In this document: positions 7,659 through 14,772 of the stretch, in pieces
How the letters are laid out: every line of letters begins with the position of its first letter
How positions within the stretch are numbered: the stretch's first letter is position 1
Assembly (NCBI GenBank): GCA_021801945.1
Contig: JAKABE010000021.1
Span: forward strand, 1 to 19,473
Length of the DNA stretch: 19,473 nt
Direction of reading: 5' to 3'
DNA from: Acidobacteriota bacterium
Lineage (GTDB): Bacteria > Acidobacteriota > Terriglobia > Terriglobales > Acidobacteriaceae
Notes under the pieces: model-generated
What the model was told of the DNA's origin: nothing
What the model saw: only the letters and a program-made list of their open reading frames with translations
Database searches by the model: none
Made by a program: the position numbers and the translations under genes

Positions 7659-7925
7659 CTAAGGCGTCATCTTGGCGATCTCGAGCCCCTCGCCCGGCTT
7701 GAGGTAGCCCTTGCGGCGAAACCAGTCTTCCATGGCTGCTTGAAGCCGATCGAGCGGAACTCGACTGCCCACTTCCAGCAGCCCATCGCCGATCGGCAGG
7801 GTGTCATCGAAGGCCGCATCGGCGGTGAAGTTCCGCATGGCGAACGAGTCGATCCACTTGAGTGGGCAGGGGTGCCGCTGGCCAGCGGGATCGATGCGCT
7901 GGATGGAAAGCCGGTGGAGGAACAT
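7659..7925 (-). CDS. small protein of unknown function
   Basis: This 88-residue minus-strand ORF reads like a soluble protein, not a shadow. It has a patterned middle, DDTLPIGDGLLEVGSRVP, followed by an amphipathic helix, LDRLQAAMEDWFRRKGYL, and a charged end. There is no signal peptide, membrane segment, Cys pair or known motif. GGGAG lies only one base before the ATG and a better-placed Shine-Dalgarno sequence is not obvious, so translation could begin elsewhere. It is convergent with the lysozyme gene and divergent from the holin-like gene, so it is probably transcribed alone. I do not recognise a family. Confidence 0.5.
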   Translation of the reverse strand: MFLHRLSIQRIDPAGQRHPCPLKWIDSFAMRNFTADAAFDDTLPIGDGLLEVGSRVPLDRLQAAMEDWFRRKGYLKPGEGLEIAKMTP

Positions 7926-8051
7926 GCTCCCACTCTACAATCTCCACCGGAGAATTCGCGTTTTTCCCGGTTGTGCGAGCGCCTAGATGGACGCGCCCGT
8001 GGTATACCGGCAAGAACGGTGATTCCCCACCCGCCCCGGAAGGAAACGAAG

Positions 8052-8399
8052 ATGATCTCATTGCTGATTCAATGGCTGCTGTATGCAATTGCTCTGCTGA
8101 TTACGGCCAAAATCGTGCCGGGCTTTGAAGTACGTGGAGGCTTGTGGCCGGCAATGATCGCCTCCCTGGTGATTGGGCTTCTGAACGCTACGCTGGGCCT
8201 GTTCCTTAAGATCGTCACCTTTCCCCTCAGCATTCTCACCTTGGGATTGTTCCTGCTGGTGATCAACGGCCTGATGATTCTCGTGGCGTCCAACATCGTG
8301 CGCGGCTTCCATGTACGCGGCTTTGCGCCGGCCCTCTGGGGCGCCGCGGTGATGGCGTTGCTGGGGATCGTGATCCGCGCGGCGATGAAGAGCGCTTGA
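8052..8399 (+). CDS. phage holin family 4 (PF04020/YvlD-like) membrane protein
   Basis: The 115-residue product is almost wholly hydrophobic with four membrane segments at about 3-23, 32-52, 55-80 and 91-110. Two copies of a GF-x-VRG turn, at 24-29 (GFEVRG) and 85-90 (GFHVRG), mark an internal repeat typical of the PF04020 family. Members occur widely on bacterial chromosomes outside phages (for example B. subtilis YvlD), so true holin activity is not implied by the family name. The start at 8052 is supported by AAGGAA about 7 nt upstream. A longer frame open from 7596 lacks support and would place a soluble tail before the first segment. Its neighbour upstream on the same strand is the lysozyme, with a minus-strand gene in between. 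Confidence 0.85.
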   Translation: MISLLIQWLLYAIALLITAKIVPGFEVRGGLWPAMIASLVIGLLNATLGLFLKIVTFPLSILTLGLFLLVINGLMILVASNIVRGFHVRGFAPALWGAAVMALLGIVIRAAMKSA

Positions 8400-8424
8400 G
8401 GTGCGCCGACTGGAAAGAAAAGGC

Positions 8425-8937
8425 TTACCTTGCCGGCGCCGCTATCGGGCGAATCGCCTTCTTGTTCTTGATGGCGGCGGCGCTCTGCGCGGAACGAGCT
8501 GCGGCCGGAGCCTCACGCACCTTCCCTTTCCGCGGCGCCAGGGCTTGGGATGACCGCTCAGGCGCCGGGCGCGCCACCACGGGGCCATTGAGCGTCTGCG
8601 GCGTGCGCATCGCGCCCGCGCTCGAGAATCCTCCGGAGATGGGGACGCGCGGTAGAACAATGGTTTTTGCCGGCTGCCCCTGCCCAACGTGCGAGTACAC
8701 GCCCCATCCGCCACCAGCGACCACAAACACAATGGCCGCTGCCGCGGCAGTTCGCATCCATGCGTTTGCTGGTCGGTAGGGCGCGGGCCAGGTCAGAATG
8801 TGGCCCGAGCGGGGTGTGCGGTGCAGGGCAGCGTGCACACGCTCTTCCAGGCCCTCTGGCGTGGGCAGGCTAGCGATCAGCCGCAACGTATCTTCGGCGG
8901 AGCAGGGCCCGATCGAATTGTGAGTTGTCGGATTCAT
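8425..8937 (-). CDS. single-pass membrane protein, putative anti-sigma factor
   Basis: This 170-residue protein has a cytoplasmic N-terminal part (1-60; conserved-looking stretch LPTPEGLEERVHAALHR at 24-40), one membrane segment at about 62-82 and a Pro/Ala/Arg-rich tail ending in KKAIRPIAAPAR. Its ATG overlaps the stop of the sigma-factor gene by 4 nt (ATGA), which indicates translational coupling, and AGGAGT lies 7 nt upstream. Position and topology suggest an anti-sigma factor that holds the sigma factor at the membrane. It has no HxxxCxxC zinc motif; Cys12 is its only Cys. An anti-sigma role is therefore inference from context, and it may instead be a membrane protein regulated with the sigma factor. 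Confidence 0.7.
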   Translation of the reverse strand: MNPTTHNSIGPCSAEDTLRLIASLPTPEGLEERVHAALHRTPRSGHILTWPAPYRPANAWMRTAAAAAIVFVVAGGGWGVYSHVGQGQPAKTIVLPRVPISGGFSSAGAMRTPQTLNGPVVARPAPERSSQALAPRKGKVREAPAAARSAQSAAAIKNKKAIRPIAAPAR

Positions 8938-9509
8938 CGCAGACTCCTGGCGTTCAGACTTCTTTCGTGGTTGAGCAAGCCAGCCATCAGGTTGCGGGCG
9001 CGGAACAGACGCGAGCGAACGCTCGACTCCGTGATCCCCAGCACCGCGGCGATTTCCACGCTGGAAAGCTCCTCGAAGGCGGAAAGCTGCAGCACCTGGC
9101 GCTCCTTGGCGGGAAGCTGCTCGATGCAGGCCAGCACATGGGCGTGATGCTGGGCGGCAGCGGCCAACTCCTCGGCGCTCAAACCGTCCGAGGGCAGGAC
9201 CCGCGCCAACTCGGCCACATCGTCCGTCTCCGGGCGGGTTTTGCTGCGCCGTTTGCGGTCGAGCACGATGTTCCACACGATGCGGATCAGCCAGACGCGG
9301 TGGTCACGGACCTCGCCGAGCGTATCCCTGTGGCGCAGCACGCGCAGAAACGCCTCCTGCACCGCGTCTTCGGCGTCCGCGGGATTCCGCAATACGGAGA
9401 ATGCCACCCGGTAGAGGGTGCTGGCGTACTGATCCACGAGGGCCGCGAGGGTTGCTTCCTCCGCCTGAGAGCGAGCTTCGCCGGCCGCGACGCTGTTCGG
9501 GAGTTCCAT
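8934..9509 (-). CDS. ECF-type RNA polymerase sigma factor
   Basis: From the ATG at 9509 the product has 191 residues, the usual size for an extracytoplasmic-function sigma factor. Sigma region 2 spans about 24-90, with YRVAFSVLRNPADAEDAVQEAFLRV as its core helices and the WLIRIVWNIVLDRKRR segment that recognises the -10. Region 4 spans about 130-180, with LPAKERQVLQLS and the helix-turn-helix VEIAAVLGITESSVRSRLFRAR. Upstream in-frame starts at 9542 (ATG) and 9587 (TTG) are possible; I prefer 9509 because AGG sits 4-5 nt before it and the protein then begins near the domain. The gene overlaps the following membrane-protein gene by 4 nt. A -35-like TTGACC lies upstream on the minus strand, without a good -10. 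Confidence 0.92.
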   Translation of the reverse strand: MELPNSVAAGEARSQAEEATLAALVDQYASTLYRVAFSVLRNPADAEDAVQEAFLRVLRHRDTLGEVRDHRVWLIRIVWNIVLDRKRRSKTRPETDDVAELARVLPSDGLSAEELAAAAQHHAHVLACIEQLPAKERQVLQLSAFEELSSVEIAAVLGITESSVRSRLFRARNLMAGLLNHERSLNARSLR

Positions 9510-9720
9510 CCAACCTGCGTAAATCGCCTGGCTGGTGCTCATATCCCACCAGACGCAGGCGAAGAGAAAAGTGCTCAACCGGAGCAATGATGGCTTAGTT
9601 TTGCACCAGCCAGAGCGCCCCAGAGCTCGAATCTGAGCCCTAGGAGGTGCGCAATTGATGAAACGAATTCATGCGGTCAAAAACCAGGAGTACCGTCTAT
9701 GCCATCCCGGCCGCAGGGTT

Positions 9721-10437
9721 CTATTGTGCGGCGTTCAGCTTTTGAGCGGCGATGGAGCCAGCGGCTCCGCCTTTATCCGCATCCTCCACCTTGGCCCACA
9801 GCGCGCGGGCCAGGTCCCGTTTGCCCTGCGCCGCGTAGAGGTCGGCAAGGGCCAGTTGCGCGCTGGTTGCCGGCACAGTTTCAGAGGGCTTATTCGCCAA
9901 GGCCTCGTAGATCGCGACAGCCTGGCTGTCGCGGTTTGTCTGCTGGTAGAGGCCGGCAAGGGCCATCTTGGCCAGGTTGGAGAGATTGCGGTTTCCCCAG
10001 TTCCAGGCGTTGGCTGCCTGTTCGAGCTCGCTTTGCGCGGCCTCGTTGTCGCCCAACTCCTGGTAGGTGACGCCGGCGAAGTAGCGCGCCTCGGCGCCTT
10101 CGGGGAGCCAGCCATACTTCTCGGCCACCGCTATGAACTGGCGATTGGCGTCTTGCGAGCGCGCCTTGGAGGTTGGGTACATGCCGCTCATGGCCGGTTC
10201 TCCCGGCTCCGTCAAGGGTGCGTTGTAAGCATCCATGGCCGCTCCCAGGGCCTTGTTGGCGGCCGAAGTAACGATGTTCCAATAAACCAAGGCGCCAATG
10301 GCCAGCACGAGAACCACTCCGGCGCCGATCACCCAGCGCGTTACCCCGGAGCGGTGTTCGCTGACCCAACTGGCGCTCGTAGCCGCCGCCTGGGCAAACT
10401 TGTCCTTCTTCAGCGCATGGCGAGTTCGAGTATCCAC
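9721..10437 (-). CDS. membrane-anchored TPR protein (YfgM-like)
   Basis: I start this gene at the GTG at 10437, giving 238 residues. The track to its left is Arg/Cys-rich and not protein-like, and AAGAAG lies a few nt upstream. The N-terminus (about 1-30) is charged and cytoplasmic. One membrane segment lies at about 33-55 (VTRWVIGAGVVLVLAIGAL), and the rest is a helical TPR-like domain with repeats around AEARYFAGVTYQELGDNEAA, LAKMALAGLYQQTNRDSQA and AQLALADLYAAQGKRDLA. This topology matches YfgM, the E. coli partner of the SecYEG translocon and periplasmic chaperones, but sequence similarity alone does not prove that role. It ends about 210 bp before the sigma-factor start, so a separate transcript is likely. 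Confidence 0.78.
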   Translation of the reverse strand: MDTRTRHALKKDKFAQAAATSASWVSEHRSGVTRWVIGAGVVLVLAIGALVYWNIVTSAANKALGAAMDAYNAPLTEPGEPAMSGMYPTSKARSQDANRQFIAVAEKYGWLPEGAEARYFAGVTYQELGDNEAAQSELEQAANAWNWGNRNLSNLAKMALAGLYQQTNRDSQAVAIYEALANKPSETVPATSAQLALADLYAAQGKRDLARALWAKVEDADKGGAAGSIAAQKLNAAQ

Positions 10438-10629
10438 GGAGTTTCTTCTTGTCCTTCGTCGGCAGACTTGCCCGCCGCGGCGGGTTTGCAGGCGGGTCCG
10501 AAAAGGTGGAGCACGGCAACTGCAACCCAATTAGTCTAACAGCGGGCGAAACCCAGCGTCCACCGCAGCGGATCGGCAGAAGGGATGCCAGCGCTTGCTC
10601 CGGCGGGGACAGGAGAATAGGCTAAGAGC

Positions 10630-11007
10630 ATGTACGAGGACTTTCACGTCACTGACCGCTGGAGCGGCGAAGATTTGCACTGCCGCTGGAAGGCCAACGT
10701 GGTGGCCATCGCCACCCGCCACGCCGATGCCGTGGATATTCGATTTGACGTTAACGGCCGCCCGATGTGGATCGCCCTGCCCGCCACCGCCTGGGTGGAA
10801 CAGAAGAAGCGCGCCGGCAAGGTCATCACCGACCAGATGGCTGCGCAGATCGCCGGCCGCCGCCTCAAGGAGCTTATGGAGGAAGGCTACGACTCCCGCC
10901 GCGAGGTCTACACCTTGACCGTCGATGAAGTCCTTGCCCAACTCGACGCGGTCGTCGCCGAAGCCAGAGAACTAGGCGAAATGCCGGTGCTTCCCGTCGT
11001 TGGATAG
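10630..11007 (+). CDS. hypothetical protein
   Basis: This 125-residue soluble protein has no signal peptide or membrane segment. It starts with MYEDFHVTDRWSGED, has a beta-like central part (ANVVAIATRHADAVDIRFDV, then MWIALPATAW), and ends in two charged helices (about 60-88 and 97-117). The centre resembles a small ligand- or partner-binding fold, but I do not recognise a family. GGAG lies about 15 nt before the ATG, so the ribosome site is loosely spaced. It is divergent from the TPR gene and convergent with the VWA genes. Codon use is the same high-GC pattern as its neighbours. Confidence 0.72.
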   Translation: MYEDFHVTDRWSGEDLHCRWKANVVAIATRHADAVDIRFDVNGRPMWIALPATAWVEQKKRAGKVITDQMAAQIAGRRLKELMEEGYDSRREVYTLTVDEVLAQLDAVVAEARELGEMPVLPVVG

Positions 11008-11353
11008 CCGGGTTCGCAGAGGGCCTTGGAAGGAATGGCGCGCCGCGGCGGAGAGTCGGACGGGAAGGACCGCGAGCACCCCGGTGCTGTTGTGAGCAGG
11101 GGCTGCGGTGTCCTCGATTCGGCTCATTAGAGAAACCGTCCACTCAAACGGGCTTTTCCTTCGATCATCTTTTCTAATGCTTTATCGCGAGCGCGGTTCG
11201 GGAGCCTCGTGTTCCAGCCGGCAAGGAATCCGGCGCTTCAGGCGCTTATCGGCGGCCAGGGATGGATCGGGGCTCTACACCTTCGGGAGAGATGCCCTAA
11301 GAAGAGCCCGTCTGGCACGATGGTGCACTGTCAACGAGTGGAGCGAAAGGGTT
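11008..11353. other. 346-bp convergent intergenic region
   Basis: This gap lies between the 3' ends of the hypothetical gene (+) and the first VWA gene (-). I see no tRNA fold or supported ORF. A possible bidirectional terminator lies at 11132-11160. The frames that cross this gap (for example 11108-11503 +) run into the antisense strand of the VWA gene and look non-coding. Confidence 0.6.
11132..11160. terminator. possible bidirectional terminator
   Basis: CCGT (11136-11139) pairs with ACGG (11148-11151) around an 8-nt loop. The stem is flanked by AAA upstream and GCTTTTCCTT downstream, so each strand has a pyrimidine-rich, T-containing run after it. Its position between two convergent genes suits a shared terminator. 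The 4-bp core stem is short, so confidence is low. Confidence 0.3.
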
Positions 11354-12922
11354 CTAATGGGCAACAGGCGCCGGCCCGGTGGGCGCGGCCTCAACGGCTT
11401 TGCGGGAGAGACTGGCCGTTCCCAGACGGCCTCCATTTTCATCTTCAGCCACGATCTGCACCCTCTGGGCGTCGCGTGGGAATCGGATGGAGATGGGCAT
11501 TGAGGCGAAGGCGGCGTCGCGCACCGCCGCGCTCGGGAACGTCGTGGTAAGGGTGGAAGCGATCAAGTGCGATGCCAGGATGTTGTTCCTGCCGTCCAGG
11601 CTAAAGGCGCCGAGAATGATCCTGGCCTGGCTCTTGCCGTTTGGGCCGGCTTGCCAGCTCATGTCGCGGTCGCGCAACTGGACAACCATGTCGAGAGTGC
11701 TGGAAGCAGGGTGGCGGACCAGCGATTTGATGCTGGTGCGGAAGGCCGTGAATGGTATGGTGGCAGTGGCGGCCTGGTTGACGTCGTTGATCATGCTTGC
11801 CTGAGGGTTGACCCGGGTCTTGGAAGACGGGGCATAGTAGCCGGCCTTGGTCATGGCACGTTCGTAGTGATCGTCCAACGTAACATGGATGTGTTGGAAT
11901 CCGCCTTTATCGAAGTTGCCGGCCGGTTGATAGGCAAGAGTGTAGTACTTGGAGCTCATCTCCGTAATGTGGCGCATCAGGCGAGCGATGTCATTGCGGT
12001 TGTAGAAGAGCCTGCCTCCAGTGGCGTCGACGAAGAGGCCAAAGTTGATGTTGTCCTGGAATGGATCCATGGCGTTGAGATTGATCGATGCCTCCTGGGC
12101 GCTCAGCGTCATATTCCGTCCGACGAGATCGATGTCGGGATAGATGACATAAAGGGTGATGCGGGAGTTGACCATCATATTGATGGTCTCGCGTGCATAT
12201 CCGCGCAGCAGATTCCTGGCTGGGACCGACAGTTGTGGGACATCGAGACGCATGCCCGGGGCGCCTAACCCAATCCAGATGAGAATCTTGTGGCCAGGCA
12301 CGCCCTGGTTCTGAAGTCCAATTTGCTCTAGGGCATCCATGGACTCGTAGAAGCGTCGCCAGTCAAAGCGGCTGGACATTTTTTGGTACGGTATGGCCGA
12401 TGGGGTGCGAGCCAGCGCTTGGAGGAGCTTGTTGCGGTCGCGGGTATAGCCCTGACGCAGCTCGAGCAAATTGTTGCCCAGCACCAGCAATTCCGCAGGC
12501 GCGGGGAGCAGGGCAGGCTGGCTCATGAGGAACTTGCGTGTGGCAGTGCGCATATAGGAAAAGTCCGCGAAGCCGGAATTGAGCAGGTCGAGGACGATGA
12601 TGGTTGACGGGGCTCTGCCGTTGACGGCTCTGTTACCGGCGCTGGCTCCGGCGGCAGGGGATGGAGGAGCCTCAAAGGACAAGATCTGCTGCGGCCTCCC
12701 GTCCTCCGTGAGGTGGAAGTCTTTCCTGTTGAGGCCCGAGTCCACCAGTTGCCCCTGCCGGTTGAGGACGGTGACATCGAGATAAACGGGACTTGTAATG
12801 GTTTGGGGGGCGGGGTTGGAGGGCCCGGACTGGTGCGGTCTTTCGTTCTGGGCGCAAAGTAGAACTGGCGGGAGCAAAAACGAGGCAATGGTCCCCAAGG
12901 CAAGGGATCTCGATATTCGCAT
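11354..12922 (-). CDS. exported VWA-domain protein (acidobacterial VWFA-related), paralogue 1
   Basis: This 522-residue protein has a Sec signal peptide (MRISRSLALGTIASFLLPPV). An N-terminal beta domain follows (PVYLDVTVLNRQGQLV, then RKDFHLTEDGRPQQI), typical of the acidobacterial VWFA-related family. The VWA-like fold begins at TIIVLDLLNSGF. The usual DxSxS metal site reads D-L-L-N-S from Asp112, so its second position is not Ser. Later VWA strands include HKILIWIGLG and ITLYVIYPD, and the C-terminal 150 residues form a further beta-rich domain. The ATG at 12922 is chosen because it begins the signal peptide; the 30 residues open upstream do not look coding. It is about three-quarters identical by eye to the gene immediately upstream. 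Function is unknown; surface or periplasmic protein binding is a family-based guess. Confidence 0.85.
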   Translation of the reverse strand: MRISRSLALGTIASFLLPPVLLCAQNERPHQSGPSNPAPQTITSPVYLDVTVLNRQGQLVDSGLNRKDFHLTEDGRPQQILSFEAPPSPAAGASAGNRAVNGRAPSTIIVLDLLNSGFADFSYMRTATRKFLMSQPALLPAPAELLVLGNNLLELRQGYTRDRNKLLQALARTPSAIPYQKMSSRFDWRRFYESMDALEQIGLQNQGVPGHKILIWIGLGAPGMRLDVPQLSVPARNLLRGYARETINMMVNSRITLYVIYPDIDLVGRNMTLSAQEASINLNAMDPFQDNINFGLFVDATGGRLFYNRNDIARLMRHITEMSSKYYTLAYQPAGNFDKGGFQHIHVTLDDHYERAMTKAGYYAPSSKTRVNPQASMINDVNQAATATIPFTAFRTSIKSLVRHPASSTLDMVVQLRDRDMSWQAGPNGKSQARIILGAFSLDGRNNILASHLIASTLTTTFPSAAVRDAAFASMPISIRFPRDAQRVQIVAEDENGGRLGTASLSRKAVEAAPTGPAPVAH

Positions 12923-13088
12923 AAATACATCCAACCCGGGAAAGCGAAAGTAGACTCCCCCCCTAGAACTGGATTCTGAAGCGACGGAGAAGGTTGCAAA
13001 TGTTTGCCCCAATCATCCGTGCTCAGGGCGCACCGGCAAGACCTCAGGCCACCGCCGCAGCCATGCAAGAAGCCCGATCCGGCCCAAA

Positions 13089-14633
13089 CTAGCGGGCAGC
13101 AGGCGCCGGCCCGGTGCCTGCTGCTTCAACGGCTTTGCGGGTGAGACTGGCCGTTCCCAGACGGCCTCCATCCTCATCTTCAGCGACGATCTGCACCTTC
13201 TGGGCGCTACCCGGGAACCGGACGGTGATGGGCATTGAGGTGACGGCGGCATTGCGTACTGCCGGGCTCGGAAACACCGTGGAGAGAGTTGAAGAAATTA
13301 AGTGCGATGCCACGATCTTTCCCATGCCGTCCAGGCTAAAGGCGCCGATCATGATCCTGGCCTGGCTCTTGCCGTTCGGGCCGGCTCGCCAGCTCATGTC
13401 GCGGTCGCGCAACTGGACAACCATGTCGAGAGTGCTGGATGCGGGGTGGCGGACCAGCGATTTGATGCGGGTATGGAGGGCCGTGAAGGGTACGGTAGCA
13501 GAGGCGGCCTCGTTGAGGTCGCTGATCATGCTGGCTTGAGGGTTGACCAGCGTCTTGGGAGACGGCGCATAGTAACCGGCCTTGGTGATGGGACGGTCGC
13601 TGTGGTTGTCCAACGTAACCTGGATGTGCTGGAATCCGCCTCCATCGAGGTTAGCGCTAGGTTGATAGGCGAGAGTGTAGTCCTCGGAGCCCATCGCTGC
13701 AGCACGGGTCATTAGGTGAGCGATGTCATTGCGGTTGTAGAAGAGCTTGCCCCCGGTGGCTTCCGTAAAGATACCAAAGTCGATATTGTCCCCGAATGGG
13801 TCTTTGGCGCTGAGTTTGACCGATGCCAGCTGAGCGCTAAGGGACATGTCCGGTCCGTTGAGGTTGAGGTCGGGATAGATGACGTAGAGGGTGATGCGTG
13901 AGTTGACCATCAAGTTGATGGTCTTGTGCGCATATCCGCGCAGGAGATTCCTGGCGGGGCCCGACAGTTGTGGGACATCGAGCTGGATGCCTGGTCCCCC
14001 GTGGCCGACCCAGAGGAGAATCTTATGGCCGGGCACGCCCATGTTTTGAAGTCCAATCTGATCCAGGGCGTCGACAGACTCGTAGAAGCGCTGCCAGTCA
14101 AAGCGCGCGGACATTTTTTTGTACGGCACGGCCACAGAGAGGAGGTTCAGCGCTTGGAGAAGCTTGTTGCGATCGCGGGTATAACCCTGAGGCATCTTGA
14201 GGGAATTGTTGCCCAGCACGAACAACTCCACAGGCGCGGGGAGCAGGGCAGGCTGGCTCATGAGGAACTTGCGCACAGCAACACGCATATAGGAAAAGTC
14301 GCCGAAGCCGGAATTAAGCAGATCGAGGACGATGATGGTTGCCGGGGCGTTGCTGTCTGCGCCGATGGGATGGGAGGGAGCTTGAAAGGACGAGATCTGT
14401 TGCGGCCTTCCGTCCTCCGTGAGGTGGAAGTCTTTCCTGGTGAGGCCGGAGACCACCGGTTGCCCCTGGCTGTTGAGGACGGTGACATCGAGATAGACGG
14501 GCCGCGTGACTGGCTGAAAGGTGGGATTGGAGGGCCCGGACTGGTGCGGTCTTTTGCTCGGGGCGGAAAGCAGGACTGAGGGGAACAAAAACGAAGCAAG
14601 AGTCCCCAAGGCAAGGGATCTGAATATATGCAT
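13089..14633 (-). CDS. exported VWA-domain protein (acidobacterial VWFA-related), paralogue 2
   Basis: This 514-residue protein aligns end to end with the gene downstream and is its tandem copy. The signal peptide is MHIFRSLALGTLASFLFPSV. The N-terminal beta domain (PVYLDVTVLNSQGQPV, RKDFHLTEDGRPQQI) is followed by the VWA-like fold from ATIIVLDLLNSGF, with the same non-canonical D-L-L-N-S at Asp104. Compared with paralogue 1 it lacks about eight residues before this strand. GGAG lies 7 nt before the ATG. The two genes are on the same strand with 166 bp between stop and start, and their upstream leaders are also similar. The next gene upstream, the phosphatase, ends 139 bp away, so a shared transcript is possible but not shown. 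Confidence 0.86.
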   Translation of the reverse strand: MHIFRSLALGTLASFLFPSVLLSAPSKRPHQSGPSNPTFQPVTRPVYLDVTVLNSQGQPVVSGLTRKDFHLTEDGRPQQISSFQAPSHPIGADSNAPATIIVLDLLNSGFGDFSYMRVAVRKFLMSQPALLPAPVELFVLGNNSLKMPQGYTRDRNKLLQALNLLSVAVPYKKMSARFDWQRFYESVDALDQIGLQNMGVPGHKILLWVGHGGPGIQLDVPQLSGPARNLLRGYAHKTINLMVNSRITLYVIYPDLNLNGPDMSLSAQLASVKLSAKDPFGDNIDFGIFTEATGGKLFYNRNDIAHLMTRAAAMGSEDYTLAYQPSANLDGGGFQHIQVTLDNHSDRPITKAGYYAPSPKTLVNPQASMISDLNEAASATVPFTALHTRIKSLVRHPASSTLDMVVQLRDRDMSWRAGPNGKSQARIMIGAFSLDGMGKIVASHLISSTLSTVFPSPAVRNAAVTSMPITVRFPGSAQKVQIVAEDEDGGRLGTASLTRKAVEAAGTGPAPAAR

Positions 14634-14772
14634 CTATATCTCCGGTCCGGGAAGGCAAAAAGGACACCCTCCAACGTGGATTCGGAAGAAAAGTAAAAGG
14701 TTGTCCTTCGGTGGCGGTAATGGCGACGGAAACTTGCCAGCCGGCAGCGCTGAGGCGGGTGAAGATCAGCCA

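Noticed and set aside
7596..8051. N-terminal extension of the holin-like protein
   Set aside because: The frame is open but overlaps the minus-strand small gene, looks non-coding, and the ATG at 8052 has a good ribosome site and starts the first membrane segment.
7043..8399. Prophage or prophage remnant
   Set aside because: Only the lysozyme and a PF04020 protein suggest phage. There is no integrase, capsid, tail, terminase or att-like repeat, and both families occur on ordinary chromosomes.
9655..10539. 294-codon + strand ORF over the TPR gene
   Set aside because: It is antisense to a protein with a clear membrane segment and TPR pattern, and its translation has no recognisable domain. Only its Shine-Dalgarno sequence was kept as an observation.
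11008..11353. tRNA or small RNA gene in the convergent gap
   Set aside because: GTTCGG- and GATTCGG-like stretches are present, but no cloverleaf with acceptor and anticodon stems can be formed around them.
11567..14579. Long + strand ORFs antisense to the VWA genes (for example 11567-12268, 13926-14579)
   Set aside because: They mirror the minus-strand coding frames in a GC-rich region, parallel each other only because the genes are duplicated, and lack sensible starts or motifs.
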